The notes below the pieces were generated by a model. The model was not told the origin of the DNA. It saw nothing but the letters and a program-made list of their open reading frames with translations, and made no database searches. Shown here in pieces: positions 34,179 to 45,777 of a DNA stretch of 64,000 bases (position 1 is the first letter of the stretch; the number at the start of each line of letters is the position of its first letter). The position numbers and the translations under genes are program-made. Origin of the DNA: Allantophomopsis cytisporea (taxonomy: Eukaryota; Ascomycota; Leotiomycetes; Phacidiales; Phacidiaceae); assembly GCA_024752435.1 (NCBI GenBank), contig CP103032.1, forward strand, positions 1,674,001 through 1,738,000, read 5' to 3'.

Positions 34179-34647
34179 GGTGGATAGCTATAAAGTAATT
34201 CGGTGAGGGCAATGAAGAGGTGGAGGGTAGATGGACAGCAAGGGCTTCTGTCTATCTCGATCGAACGGCTGTTTAGCCGTTGGAATGGTAATCCTGAATG
34301 TCGTTGAAAATGCGGTGTCGCGATAATACTTGTGCTCGGTGTTGATAGTGTTGATAGCTGGGGCAGGCTGACGTTGACGCTCACTCGCTAAAGTAATACC
34401 ACATCCATGAGGCTCACGACACGGCCGGAGCTAACCGCAATAAGGCAGAAGCTCTGATGCGTTACGGTGCATCGACTGCCTAATAACGCAGACGCAGCAG
34501 GACAACATCATAACTCAACTTCATCTCTCCGCCACAACTACCACCACGACAACATCTACGCCTCTCCCTCTCACGACCATCATTCTCACGAACCTCATCG
34601 TCTTACACAACAATTCATATACCGCGTGAGAGAAACATTCGTTCAAG
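34179..34647. promoter_or_regulatory. Shared divergent promoter of VPS55 and PRE5
   Basis: 469 bases separate the two start codons. No TATA box is obvious; the half near PRE5 is C/A-rich (CCACCACGAC, CACGACC), as often in fungal housekeeping promoters. Any proteasome-specific element cannot be told by eye. Confidence 0.5.
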
Positions 34648-35626
34648 ATGTTTAGGAATAACTATGACAACGATTCCGTGACCTTGTAAGTCCCACACCT
34701 TGCGAAGTTGAAGGAATATGAATACTGGACAAATTAGCTAACAAGCACAGCTCACCACAGGGTCGAATCTTCCAGATTGAATATGCCTCTGAAGCCGTTA
34801 AGTTAGGATCTGTCGTCGTCGGAATTGTAAGCAAGACACACGCTGTGCTCGTAGCATTAAAGGTAAGATGAAACCACCCCAGATTGATATCCACAACCAC
34901 CTTCACATATCCGTTCAAATGTTCGATTACACAATCAATGAACTCACTATTCCGCACTCAACACCACACCAAAACCAAAGCTAACCTCTCCAGCGCAACG
35001 CCGAAGAGCTCTCCTCCTACCAAAAGAAGATCGTAGCAGTCGACGAGCACCTCGGACTCGCCCTAGCCGGCCTGGCCTCCGACGCACGCGTGCTCTCAAA
35101 CTTCATGAAGTCGCAAACCCTCTCATCACGCCTGACGTACGGCCGCGCGATCCCAGTTGAGCGAGTGGTAGCAGCGATCGGCGACCGCGCCCAAACCAAC
35201 ACGCAACACTACGGCAAGCGCCCATACGGAGTGGGACTGTTAGTAGCGGGCGTGGACGAGCTGGGACCACATTTGTTTGAGTTCCAGCCGAGCGGCATGA
35301 CGCAGGAGATGGTTGCGTGCGCGATTGGCGCGCGGTCGCAGATGGCGCGCACGTACTTGGAGCGTGTGCTGGAGAAGGATGGCGGTTTTGAGAATTGTGG
35401 ACGTGAGGAGTTGGTTAAGCATGGCTTGCGGGCTTTGAAGGAGAGCTTGGCGCAGGATAAGGAGCTTACGGTTGAGAATACGAGTATTGGCGTTGTAGGT
35501 GTAAGGGGCGAGGGCGCGAAGACTATTGAGGGATTCAAGCTGTTTGATGGCCAGGATGTTAGGGCTTGGATTGACCTCGTTGCTGATGGGGCAGAAGGCG
35601 CAGAGGGCATGGAGGTCGATCAGTAG
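34648..35626 (+). CDS. pre5: 20S proteasome subunit alpha-6 (Pre5)
   Basis: Exons 34648-34685, 34751-34862 and 34994-35626 give 260 residues. The N-terminus MFRNNYDNDSVTFSPQGRIF carries the alpha-subunit signature, continuing QIEYASEAVKLGS. THAVLVALKRNAEELSSYQK, DEHLGLALAGLASDARVLSN and RPYGVGLLVAG are diagnostic for alpha-6 (yeast Pre5, human PSMA1) rather than other alpha subunits. It forms part of the outer ring of the 20S core, which gates entry of substrates and has no proteolytic residue. The 12-codon first exon is separated by a 65-base intron. The acidic tail (DGAEGAEGMEVD) is usual. It is convergent with the CLPTM1-family gene. Confidence 0.97.
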
Positions 35627-35883
35627 GGTTTGATGCATGGCCGATGAAGCGGTCTGGCGTTTGGTTGGCTCGATAGATTGAGCTCACATGATGAATCGAA
35701 ATAAATGAAATAGCATGTACGTGGAGAAGATGCGTGACATCATGTATCATTCTATGTCATGAAAATTATGCTACATTGAAATTGGGCCTCGAAACACATA
35801 TCATTTCCTCAATCGCAAAGATACTATTTCGAATGCATTCGATCTCGTAAATCCCATGACGAATTATTAGCAAGAGATAACTC

Positions 35884-37974
35884 TCACTTCCTCTTCACAG
35901 CCGCACCCTTCTTAGCCTTACTGCCACTAGTCATGACCACGCCCTCAACCTCTCTCGTCTCCTCAGCGGCACCAGCAGGGCTAGTATGTGGCTTAGCCGC
36001 GATCTTGGCCTCGAGTTCCTCCTCGTCGCCTCCCTGACCAAACTCGTTGACACGAGTGTAATCGACCTTGTACTTCCAGGACTGGTAGAGGTAAACGAAG
36101 AAAATGACATCATCTCTCAGGGTAGCAAGACGATGGAGCGTTGGCATCTTGATGGTAAACGCAAAGAGGTCATCAATAAAAGTGTTCAGGAATTTGTACG
36201 TCATGGCCTTGGCAGGCATGTGCGCAACGGACTTGAGCTTGTAGTTGATCCAGAGAGATGGTACCATGAGGCCAAAGCCATAGGCATGGCAAGCTCCTGT
36301 CAAGGTGGTGATCACAAACGAGTACCACGACTTGTGTGTGTCATACACGACGGAGTAGGCGGCGTACGCGAGCATCAGAGGCACCATGATAACGTACAGG
36401 TACTTGAAGGCTTCTTCATCGTATTCCTTCGTCTTTTTCTCTGTCTCGCTGAGCTCGTGCTTGTCCTCGAAGGCAATGCGGTAAGGGATCAGCGCATTTG
36501 GTGCGGGGCGGATCCGCACATTTACTGTCTTGGTAATCTTCCAGAACTCAAGGAGGACTCCCATGCCGGAACCGAAGACGATCATCCATGAGGTGTTCTC
36601 ATTGTTATCAAGGAGATACAGGAAGATGATGGCTTGCATGACAACATTTGCCAAGATAGAGCGGACGGAGATACCAACGTTGTCCTTCTTATTGCGCCAG
36701 TGAGACTAGGACGGTTAGTGGTAGAACAGATTTTAAGGGGAATTTTGGTGCTTACAATATCGCTCTTGAATGCGAGCATTTCGAAAATCATATGAAGAAC
36801 ACTAACGATACCGGTTGTAGCAAGGAGATAGACATTTGTTCCGATAAGGATTTCCTTGAACATCTCAAATTCAGTGCCATCTCCACCAGCTGGTACTGGA
36901 CCCCCACTAGCAGCTTGACGAGCATTGGTCTTGGCTCCCTCGTCAATGCTGGCAATGAGACTGAACTTCCAGTTTGCTTGGTTATTCAAATCAATTCTGA
37001 TTGGGAGTTCCTTGACTGTTGAGTTGAGCTCGGTCATATCTGAGCGCAATTGCCAGAAGGTGTTGACAAACAGCAAAGGATAGTACCAGCCATTTAGACC
37101 AGTTCCGTCACGAGCACCAGTGGCCTCAAGCTGAATGAACTGTCTGACAGCGGGGTGAGTGTTTGGGAAGCTCAGGACTCCGGAATCTGGGATGAAGGAC
37201 ATGGTGAAGTTTGGGTGATAGTAGTTCGCCAAAACTGGCCCCTTTGGTTCCGGCTCGACCTCTTCTTCCTCGGTCGAATTCGATCCAGCCAACAAATTCT
37301 TGGTCTTCTTGGCTTTCTTCTTGTGAATGTATTGGGTGAGGGGTCTAATGAAATGGTATGCCTTTGAGGTATCGAAACCAGGAACAGAGGGGTCGAGATT
37401 GCTTCCAGCGAGACCGACATGGAAATGAGCCCACAAAGTACCGTTGTTTTGCACCTCTCTTGGGATTGGGAATGTCTTTTCGATGACTCTGTTCTCTGAG
37501 TAGTTTCCAAATCCGAAGTTTTTCTCATCGAGGATCAATGCAGTTTCTGGGACTGTAGAGAGCGGGTTTGCGACAAAAGATGGAGAGACGTAGATGACCA
37601 CGTCAAGCTTGCTGTCAACAGGCCAGATGGGTGCAATGCGCGAGGGAATTGAGCTATAAACGGCACCCTCATCCAAAGATTCCGGTCGTGCTGAGAAAGG
37701 AGGAATTATGCCGGTGTTTGCTGGAGCAGTTACGACCGCACCAGATGCGTCGGTCGATGTCGTCGTCTTTGGTGATCCCTTTAATCCAAGCAAACTCATA
37801 CCATATTGCATCGCAGCAAAGATAGCTATTCCTTGTACCAGTGACTTGATCATCGGCTATAATCTCTTAGCTATGAACCGAGGTATGAGGTTTTAGGTAA
37901 TTTATTGTTTTACTTACACTCATGCCCTGCTCCGCCTGAGCAGGCACAGCTGCGGGAGCTGCGGGAGAAGGCAT
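35884..37974 (-). CDS. CLPTM1 family membrane protein
   Basis: Exons 37974-37918, 37856-36756 and 36705-35884 give 659 residues. The protein belongs to the cleft lip and palate transmembrane 1 family, conserved from yeasts to man, with roles reported in ER membrane lipid scrambling and receptor trafficking. Visible: an N-terminal membrane anchor (SLVQGIAIFAAMQYGMSLLG), a long lumenal beta-rich domain (about 45-360) with LWAHFHVGLAG and GWYYPLLFVNTFW, then at least five C-terminal helices starting near VYLLATTGIVSVLHMIFEML. SMTYKFLNTFIDDLFAFTIK-like sequence (MTYKFLNTFIDDLFAFTIKM) and YQSWKYKVDYTRVNEFG are the family's most conserved parts. The C-terminus ends in a Lys-rich KRK stretch that may act in ER retention. 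The 19-codon first exon is Pro/Ala-rich. Confidence 0.94.
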
Positions 37975-38248
37975 CTTCGAGGTTCAACTTATGCTCTGTC
38001 TTGAGAGCAGAAGTGTATCGAAAGTGAAATTATTCGTTGAGGAGAATAATTCTGGATGATGTGCTTTCTACGAAGAAGACACGCACGAGTCGAGGATGGG
38101 GTTCGCCGCGTACCAGGGTATGTATTCTTGTAGAGTTAGAGCTAGATAGAGCTAGAGCTACGGTACTTTGGTGCTGATTGCTGAGACTCTCCACGTCTTT
38201 CCCCAGTGTCTCTAGCGAAGGAGAGAGGAATTATTCCGCGCACGATGT

Positions 38249-38280
38249 GTGAGTGAGAGTGAGAGTGAGAGTGAGAGAGA
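38249..38280 (+). repeat. GAGAGT microsatellite in the CLPTM1-gene promoter
   Basis: GTGAGT followed by GAGAGT units, about 270 bases upstream of the minus-strand start codon. Confidence 0.85.
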
Positions 38281-38858
38281 TGAGGCGGCGGCGGCCTTGT
38301 CATAATTAATACCTTGTTAATTAAGTTCTTGGTTGTTTATCGTGGTGACGGGGGTAACGCACGCATCGCCGAGAACAGGGGCGGTGAATATGTAGCTCTG
38401 GCAATATTACGATGACCATATGAAAAGAATAGAGAAAGCATAGTTTTAAATCCTAGGTTTAGTTATACAAGGCTGCTGGTATTATAAATCTTATTAAGAT
38501 TACGCCAATAAAGTATGGTGGCCTAACTACCATACATACTTAAAGCTGCTACGAATCGCGTGCCTAAGACTTCCAGGTAGTGGGGGATAGCAATTTACCA
38601 CTTGAAGGGTCATTGTAGGTAAATATACTTCTACTGTAACTCCATCAGCTTGAATATTTCACAATGAACCCAACCATGGCATATTAACAACGTGAATTTT
38701 AACACTCCTAGTGCAATATGAATCACCGGCACCCATCATGAAGCTAATCATCTGTCAAGACCGCCTGAATCGGGACCTTAAGCCAACGCGCGGCTGTTAT
38801 AGCAACTCCGATGTAGCAACGCTGATACAAAGCAGTCTTCTTAGCGTAACAATCCTCG

Positions 38859-38884
38859 GCTTCTAAGCTTCTAAGCTTCTAAGC
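38859..38884 (+). repeat. Tandem octamer GCTTCTAA, three copies
   Basis: Three exact units in a row, then a mismatch. No open frame or gene lies over it, and no function is evident. Confidence 0.9.
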
Positions 38885-39701
38885 AGTGGTTTCATCGCCG
38901 CATAATCGTTCTATGAAGTAACAGCCAAAGTCTAATAGTAGTTAATAATGGCGCCCTACTTAATGTAGGGCCAGCTGTATGCTAGGTAAGGTACATTGCG
39001 GAGGAGATGGGTGGTGGTCTGGGTTCCAAGAATGACAAACTCAGTTCGGCCATCCTATTCAAATAGCTGAGGGGCCTTTATTCGTGTAGCATACCTGAAG
39101 TTCTGCAATCGGCACGAAGTGATCGTGAGCTTGGTGTTGTAGTTATTCCATTGATGCGCGCAAGGCTGAGGGTTCTGAGCTTGGATGACATGCCGCATCC
39201 CGCATGCCGTATGTCTGTCTGCACGGACCCATGCCACTTCCCCAGACTGAAATATTTCTGGCATTTGTGAGTCAACAACATCTCTGAGTTACCTTCTCTT
39301 GAAATCCGTGTTGTGGCAATCATTCTCAATTGATCACTTCACTTTCCGAAATCAGCGCTTAGTGTGAGTTTTCCCTTTTTTATTGGTAAGAACAATATGG
39401 CAGCATGGTTCGGATTTCAAGAATTGACTTATGCCGATTACGGCGGGGTAATTGCTGTCAGGATATATCAAGGAACCACTTTGGTCTTTGATGTTGCCTC
39501 TGCGTTGATTTCAAACCTGTCTATACAAGTCTTCTATCCAAGTGCCCGAGACTGACATTGTGTTTGCTTGAAGTAGTAGTCGCAAACTTTCCTCTATTTT
39601 CAATCAAATAATAGGCCTACAAATCGAGCTTAAATCAAAATCGTCGTCATCTATTTCGAAAGACTATATTTTTTCAACTTCCCGCATAACACATATCCAA
39701 A

Positions 39702-41016
39702 ATGCCTTCCCGCGAAGAGATCACCTACTTTGGTGCAGGTCCAGCAACACTGCCTACCAATGTCCTCGAGAACGCTGCCGCGGCACTCGTGAACTTCAAC
39801 AACACTGGCCTCGGACTGGCAGAGCACTCGCATCGTTCAGCCATGGCCATGGATATTCTTAACAACGCTAAAAAGGATCTCTCTACATACCTGGATATTC
39901 CAGAGGACTATGAGGTTCTGTTCATGCAGGGTGGAGGCTCTGGAGAGTTCTCAGCAACAGTATACAATCTCGTGGGCATTTGGGTAGAGAAGCGCCGCCA
40001 AGAAATCATCAAGACTGTTGGTGATGATGAGGCTGCTGTGGTAAAGGAGTTGCAAAAGGCCGTCGAGAAGGAGTTAAAGATCGATTATTTGGTGACTGGA
40101 GGCTGGTCCTTGAAGGCTTCTCAAGAAGCTGCCCGATTACTTGGCCCAGAATACGTCAACGTTGCTGCGGACTCACGAGAGGTCAACGGTGGAAAGTTCG
40201 GTAAGATCCCAGAAGAGAAGGACTGGAAGTTGAGCACGAAGTCAGCCATGGTCTACTACTGCGATAATGAGACCGTTGATGGTGTTGAATACCCATCTTT
40301 CCCAAAGATTCTTGAGGGTGATGACAAGATCGTCGTCGCAGACATGTCATCCAACATCCTCTCCCGTCGGGTGCCAGTAAACAAGTACTCAGTGATTTTC
40401 TTCGGTGCACAGAAGAACCTCGGCACAACAGGTATTACCGTTGTGATTATCAAGAAGTCTCTCTTGCCACCAACGGTTGCTACCCCATCGCCAAGCCTCA
40501 TGCGCAAGCTGGGCCTGCCAATAGGCCCAATCGTGTTGGACTATGCAACCATTGCCAAGAACAACTCACTGTACAACACCCTTAGCATCTTTGACGTCTA
40601 CATTGCTGGTCAGGTGCTCCAGAAATTGCTGAATGAGTTTAAGGACGGCGTCGATGGACAGGAGGCTGTCGCCAACCAGAAGGCCGAGCTGATCTATGGC
40701 GCTCTGGATGCCCATCCGGAGGTCTACAAGGTTGTTCCTGATAAGAGCGCTCGCTCAAGAATGAACATCTGCTTTAGAGTCACAAAGGTACGTCTATTTC
40801 CTTCTAAAAGTTATGTATGGCATTGACTGATTATCGCAGGATGGCGAGACCGACAAAACCGAGAAGGCGTTCATCGCTGGCGCTGAGCAGAAGGGGTTGA
40901 CTGGCCTTAAGGGCCACAGAAGCGTTGGTGGTATCCGTGCCAGCAACTACAACTCGGTGCCGCTTGAGGGTGCCCAGAAATTGGCCGAGTACCTTGTCAG
41001 CTTCGCGAAGCAGTAA
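39702..41016 (+). CDS. SER1: Phosphoserine aminotransferase
   Basis: Exons 39702-40787 and 40840-41016 (52-base intron) give 420 residues. The enzyme converts 3-phosphohydroxypyruvate and glutamate to O-phosphoserine and 2-oxoglutarate, the second step of serine synthesis, in the cytosol with pyridoxal phosphate. The class-V aminotransferase fold is plain: FGAGPATLPTNVLENAA at the N-terminus, LFMQGGGSGEFSA for cofactor phosphate binding, ADMSSNILSRRV, and FFGAQKNLGTTG with the Schiff-base lysine at about 238. The second exon carries GLKGHRSVGGIRASNYN, which binds the substrate phosphate. Length agrees with fungal Ser1 (about 395-430). It is convergent with the RNase H-like gene, with 202 bases between stops. 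Confidence 0.97.
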
Positions 41017-41218
41017 TAGATATTGCGTGTAGAATAATAAATCAAAAGGAATGGGCAGGCGGGGCATTATTGGTCTCAACGGTAATTAATGCGAGTTCAG
41101 AGCATTTTCAACAAAATAAAATTGTTTTCATTCAAAGCACTCTCTAACAATGTTATTTGCGTTGCATGGCTTAAAAGCATTCTCAACAAGCCGTGGGAGT
41201 TCCATCCAAAGTTCAAAC

Positions 41219-41992
41219 TCACTTCTCCACAGACTCAATTGACTTTTCCTTCTTAATCTGTTTCTTAGCAGCAGCAGCAGCCCTCTCATTCAGCCTCGTA
41301 TCAAGACGCCAGAACGAGACTCTCAAGCCATTCCTCTTGTGCAGCTGCTCAACGCGAGCAAGCAAGTCCACCCACAAATCCTGGTTCTTCACTATATTTC
41401 CATTGCCCACTTTCCAACCATTCGCCAGCCAGCTCTCCATCCGCTCCGTCGCCCCCTCATACACATACTTCGAGTCCGTGGCAATCACCATATGCTTGCA
41501 CCCCTCTTCATCCCAGTCCTTCCAAATCAAAGCCTCAAGCACCGCCCGCAACTCAGCACGGAAACTCGTCACGCCATCGAATCCATGCTTCTCGAGCGGG
41601 AATGATATGCTCCCATCTGTTCCCTTCAGGGTTGCTGCATCCATGCCGACGTCTCGATACACGAAGGCGCAGCCCGCTGTGTGGTTCGGGAGGTAATTGC
41701 GGGCGCCTGGCAATAGACATGCGCCGTCAGTGTAGATTAGAAATTCGTTGCGGCGGACACGGTGCACATAGCGATGGTCCTTGAGAGTATTGTCGTATAC
41801 GCACATGAAGAATGTGTCGGGTTGGTCAGATGAGTATGGTGGTATGTATTGGTACAATTTGTTTGCTGGTCCAGGGAGGTCCTCCGGTTTGTATTCTGGG
41901 AAGGATGAGGGTGATGTATAGGGACCTTTCATAGCTGCTTGCGCAGGACTTATCCTATGTTGCTTTGCGTTCTTGAGGAATTCTCGGGACAT
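41219..41992 (-). CDS. RNase H-like domain protein
   Basis: One uninterrupted frame of 257 residues. Residues 85-240 form an RNase HI-type domain: IYTDGA (first Asp), SFRAELRAV (Glu), ATDSKYV (Asp). At the position of the last conserved carboxylate (usually N-E-x-A-D) the sequence is LNERAAAAAKK, so the fourth metal ligand seems replaced by Ala; the nearby Asp in RLDTR could compensate, but I cannot tell. RNase HI enzymes cut the RNA of RNA-DNA hybrids; many fungal genes of this kind are uncharacterised paralogues outside the nuclear RNH1 set. There is no hybrid-binding domain ahead of the catalytic part, and no clear targeting signal. The last about 20 residues are Lys-rich. Confidence 0.85.
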   Translation of the reverse strand: MSREFLKNAKQHRISPAQAAMKGPYTSPSSFPEYKPEDLPGPANKLYQYIPPYSSDQPDTFFMCVYDNTLKDHRYVHRVRRNEFLIYTDGACLLPGARNYLPNHTAGCAFVYRDVGMDAATLKGTDGSISFPLEKHGFDGVTSFRAELRAVLEALIWKDWDEEGCKHMVIATDSKYVYEGATERMESWLANGWKVGNGNIVKNQDLWVDLLARVEQLHKRNGLRVSFWRLDTRLNERAAAAAKKQIKKEKSIESVEK

Positions 41993-43217
41993 GGCTGCTG
42001 AGAACCTGAGTTGGATGGATAGAACGAGTCAATGTAAGCCTTGTATTGGCATATAGATGGAGTCGGAGAGGTTCTTAGAGTCTGATATATCTTCAAGGCA
42101 GCATGGTCCTTAAAGCCAAACTTATTGGAATTGGTGAAGTCTTTGTTGTCAGAGCAGTCTTCAGATCTTGAGAAATCAAAGATATAATACTTACCGTATT
42201 CAAAGCAGAGTCTGGGCAGGCTCGCATGCCGTATCACTTACCGTCTGGGCCTTGGAGCTTGGACATGGCCATCTGTCATTGAAGCAGGTACGATGGATTG
42301 GTGAAGAAGCAGGTGGGTTGGTGGGCGTATAGATTTTCCACGGCAGGTGCAGCTTAAAATCATTTGTATGTGTGAGCCTCTCCGCGGTAATCGCCCTCCT
42401 ATATATAGAGAACAGATAAAGCATGTTGGATCAGGACAATGAAGTTACTCATATACGAGACGCTTCAGAATATCTGCATCATGCCTCATGTGTTCAACGC
42501 AGGTTATGGTGAGTGAAGAAAGTCATCTTAGAGCAGGCACTTAACTAGAACAGTTCATGGTAGCGTTATTGACTTGTATCAATCCCCAATCTTTGACAGA
42601 AAACCTAAACAACGAATCGATGATGTCTCATCTGAGTAACAGGTTCCGTTAGGAGCAGCCAACTTAATTAGCCGGTAATAGTCAACACACCTTCAAAGTT
42701 GTCTTACTATAGGTTCCAAGTCAAGCTTTTATTTGATAAGTTACCGGTAGTTCTTAGCCTTGAAATTCAAGAGGCAGCATTGTACGGTCAAACCCCAGAA
42801 GAAGTGTAATACACGCAAATGCTAGGGTAATTCAAGAGCATGTTCAGACACTTGATACAAGGCCCTCAGCCCGCCTGTTTGCACGACTATCTTTTTGAGT
42901 TTGCATCTTTCTACTCAAAATTCCTCCCCAATTACAAGGCTTCTTACCCGGCACACCCGAACATCTGCACCTCCCCCACCGATCCGCGATGCAGGGTCTC
43001 CGCATAAAGCCGATGCTAACAGCCCCACCAAACCCATCGCAGCGATTCTGCCATTCAACCCCGCCATAGATAGGGAATAATTCTTGATGACTCTGCGCAT
43101 CTCATTGATTCCTTACTTACTCTAGTATCTCTCTTGAAATACTTTTTCTTTCGTGTTTTTTCTTTCGTATTGCTCCCATCTGTCTCAAGTGTGAGACCCT
43201 CCATTCATTTTGAGACC
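41993..43217. other. Divergent intergenic region between RNase H-like gene and PABA synthase
   Basis: AT-rich, no supported gene. A short frame at 42895-43080 is compositionally biased (Pro/Thr) and lies in the presumed PABA-synthase leader. C/T-rich tracts just before 43218 (CTTTTTCTTTCGTGTTTTTT) resemble a fungal core promoter. Confidence 0.5.
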
Positions 43218-45737
43218 ATGTTGGTCCCCCAACCCTCCATTCTCTTCATTGACGCCTACGATTCCTTCTCGAATAATATCATCGCCCTCCTCGAACTCGA
43301 ACTCCACGCCACTGTCAAAGTCTTGAAAATCGATGCGCCGGGCCTCGAATCCGATGAACTCCTTGAGAAAGAACTGAAGAGCTACAGTGCGGTGGTTTGC
43401 GGCCCTGGCCCTGGAACGGCCGAAAATGATCATGACGTAGGCTTGATGAGAAGGATTTGGAGATTGAGAGATGAATGCCTTCTACCGGTATTGGGCATAT
43501 GTTTAGGGTTCCAAAGTCTTTGTCTGGAATTTGGCGGCGAAATTTCGAGACTGAAATTGCCACAGCATGGCATGGTCAGGCGAATTGAACATGTGGGGGA
43601 GGATGTGAAGTCGAATTCTATCTTTAATGGTGTTGGAGGAATTTATGCGACCTTGTACCAGTCATTGTGTGCCAGTATCGGATACGCGTCTTATTCTCCT
43701 ACCTCAATGCCTCAACGATCGAGAGCCGGGGCGGAGGACTTGATTCCATTGGCTTGGGTTAGAGGATACGACCAGGACGATATTCTACAGGCCGTACAAC
43801 ATAAGTCGAAACCATTCTGGGCATTACAGTACCATCCCGAATCGATCTGCACAGACCAGGAAAGTAAGAAAGTTATAAGGAACTGGTTTCGAGCGGCACA
43901 GACGTGGAATAAGATTTCGAGGATTAGTATACGATCGGAAGAGGCTGGATTGGCTCGAGACGCTACTAGGGAGAGTCTGTTGGATATTGCGCATAGGAGT
44001 CGAAAGGGACACGAAGAGAAACTCTGGACTGAAGGGTCGATGTTAGGAACGATCGGTTTATCGTCCGAATACAGTTCTAGGACGATGGATCTTCCGCAGA
44101 ACATGTCCATTCCAGATTTGATTGGGGTTTTGGATGTCAACGAGGAGGAGTTGATCTTATTGGAAAGTTCGAATTCTCATCTCGAGCAGGGGAAAGATGT
44201 CAGAGGGAGGTATTCAATTATTGGGGTTGATGTTGGAAATTCTGTTAGATTGGAATACAAGACAGGAGACGACTATGTGACTGCGAAACTACATCTCAAG
44301 GATGCGATTGGAGGTCCTTTTTCGCATACGGACAAAATTTCTCTAACTTCTTACGGAGGTATCTGGCCATTTCTTGGCGACTTTATGGATAAGAGACGCA
44401 TTGAAGATGGCAATCCAGATTCTCCATTCTGGGGTGGTCTCATGGGTTTCACCACATACGAGATGGGTCTTGAAGATATAGGTGTAGATGCCTCGTCATC
44501 ACCAGCATCACCATCTCGACCTGATCTGAGTTTTGCCTGGATCACACGTAGCATCGTTGTTGATCACGTATTGCGTAAAATACATGTCCAGTATCTTTGG
44601 GATAAAAAACGTGAAACTTATGATGAGTTCACCGACCGGACAATTCTCAAGATTCAAAACGATACCACCATGATGGCAAGTCAAATACGCAGTCTACAGA
44701 AAAAGAATACTACATCTCCAATCACAGCAATTCATAATGAATATGCAAGCCACAACCTTTCTCCCAAGTTGCGAAATTCCAAGATCACGACTCCAGATCC
44801 GCACGCTTACGAGTCAAAAGTTTCAAGCTGTCAGTCATTCATCCGTAGCGGTGATTCCTACGAACTCTGCCTTACAGACCAGACACAAATCTCACTCCCC
44901 CGCCTCCCGCCCGCCTCTCCATCGAAGCCATACATGGCATACAGCGAGCCTCTCGGTCTAGACTGGCGCCTCCTCCACTCACAAGTCTCAATTCCCTGGA
45001 ATCTCTATCTCGCTCTCCGCGCCCGACAACCCGCGCCCTTTGCAGCATTTATGCGCCTGGGTACTGCCACACTTCTCTCGAGCAGTCCCGAGCGCTTCCT
45101 GACCTGGGACCGCAGCGGACGCTGCGAGCTACGGCCAATGAAAGGCACTGTTAAGAAGTCGGTTGCAGTATCTACCATGGCAGCGGCCTCGTCCCTCCTA
45201 CAAGTGCCCAAAGAACAGGCCGAGAACCTCATGATTGTTGATTTGGTACGTCACGATCTACACGGTGTGTGTGGCCCTGGCAATGTCGCTGTGCCGCGTC
45301 TCATGGTGGTTGAAGAGTACGCCTCCGTCTACACCATGATCTCTGTCATTGATGGCCTTCTGCCCTCACATCCTGCCTCCTCCGCTCCGAAGACCAGCCA
45401 TTCTGGCATTGATATCCTCGCCAGCAGCCTCCCGCCTGGATCAATGACTGGTGCGCCGAAGAAGCGCTCTTGTGAAATTCTGAAGGGTATTGAGGGTCGA
45501 GCGAGGAGTCTGTACTCAGGCGTTGTGGGCTATATGGATGTTGGTGGCCGTGGTGACTTCAGTGTTATCATTCGCAGCGCTTTCCGCTGGGATGAAGATG
45601 GGGAGGAGGATGTGTGGAATATTGGGGCTGGTGGCGCGGTCACGATTCTTAGTGGTGTGGTTGATGAACGCGTGGAGATGGAGACAAAGTTGGCAGGCTG
45701 CTTGGGCGTTTTTGCGGATGTTGTGAATGGGGCGTGA
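43218..45737 (+). CDS. ABZ1: Para-aminobenzoate (aminodeoxychorismate) synthase, PabA-PabB fusion
   Basis: Intronless, 839 residues. The enzyme makes 4-amino-4-deoxychorismate from chorismate and glutamine, the first committed step to PABA and folate. The N-terminal half is a class-I glutamine amidotransferase: ILFIDAYDSFSNNI, GPGPGTAEN, nucleophile Cys95 in GICLGFQSL and His206 in QYHPES. The C-terminal half (about 280-835) is the chorismate-binding domain with ELCLTDQTQISLP, SSPERFL, RPMKGTVKK, DLVRHDL, PPGSMTGAPKKRSCEI and YSGVVGYMD. The KGTV pattern and the amidotransferase fusion argue for PABA rather than anthranilate synthase. The start at 43218 (GACCATGT) directly precedes the domain; the open frame reaches upstream to 43134 only from a TTG. 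A lack of introns in a 2.5 kb gene is unusual against its neighbours. Confidence 0.95.
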   Translation: MLVPQPSILFIDAYDSFSNNIIALLELELHATVKVLKIDAPGLESDELLEKELKSYSAVVCGPGPGTAENDHDVGLMRRIWRLRDECLLPVLGICLGFQSLCLEFGGEISRLKLPQHGMVRRIEHVGEDVKSNSIFNGVGGIYATLYQSLCASIGYASYSPTSMPQRSRAGAEDLIPLAWVRGYDQDDILQAVQHKSKPFWALQYHPESICTDQESKKVIRNWFRAAQTWNKISRISIRSEEAGLARDATRESLLDIAHRSRKGHEEKLWTEGSMLGTIGLSSEYSSRTMDLPQNMSIPDLIGVLDVNEEELILLESSNSHLEQGKDVRGRYSIIGVDVGNSVRLEYKTGDDYVTAKLHLKDAIGGPFSHTDKISLTSYGGIWPFLGDFMDKRRIEDGNPDSPFWGGLMGFTTYEMGLEDIGVDASSSPASPSRPDLSFAWITRSIVVDHVLRKIHVQYLWDKKRETYDEFTDRTILKIQNDTTMMASQIRSLQKKNTTSPITAIHNEYASHNLSPKLRNSKITTPDPHAYESKVSSCQSFIRSGDSYELCLTDQTQISLPRLPPASPSKPYMAYSEPLGLDWRLLHSQVSIPWNLYLALRARQPAPFAAFMRLGTATLLSSSPERFLTWDRSGRCELRPMKGTVKKSVAVSTMAAASSLLQVPKEQAENLMIVDLVRHDLHGVCGPGNVAVPRLMVVEEYASVYTMISVIDGLLPSHPASSAPKTSHSGIDILASSLPPGSMTGAPKKRSCEILKGIEGRARSLYSGVVGYMDVGGRGDFSVIIRSAFRWDEDGEEDVWNIGAGGAVTILSGVVDERVEMETKLAGCLGVFADVVNGA

Positions 45738-45777
45738 AATACGATAGCGAAAGATGATAGTGGATGTGATGGATGTC

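Larger units (their letters stand above)
37975..39701. other. Long divergent intergenic region
   Basis: 1.7 kb between the CLPTM1-family gene and phosphoserine aminotransferase. AT-rich from about 38400 to 38980. It holds a GAGAGT microsatellite and a GCTTCTAA triplication (separate entries). Open frames at 39055-39329 and 39364-39555 show no coding character. Confidence 0.5.
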
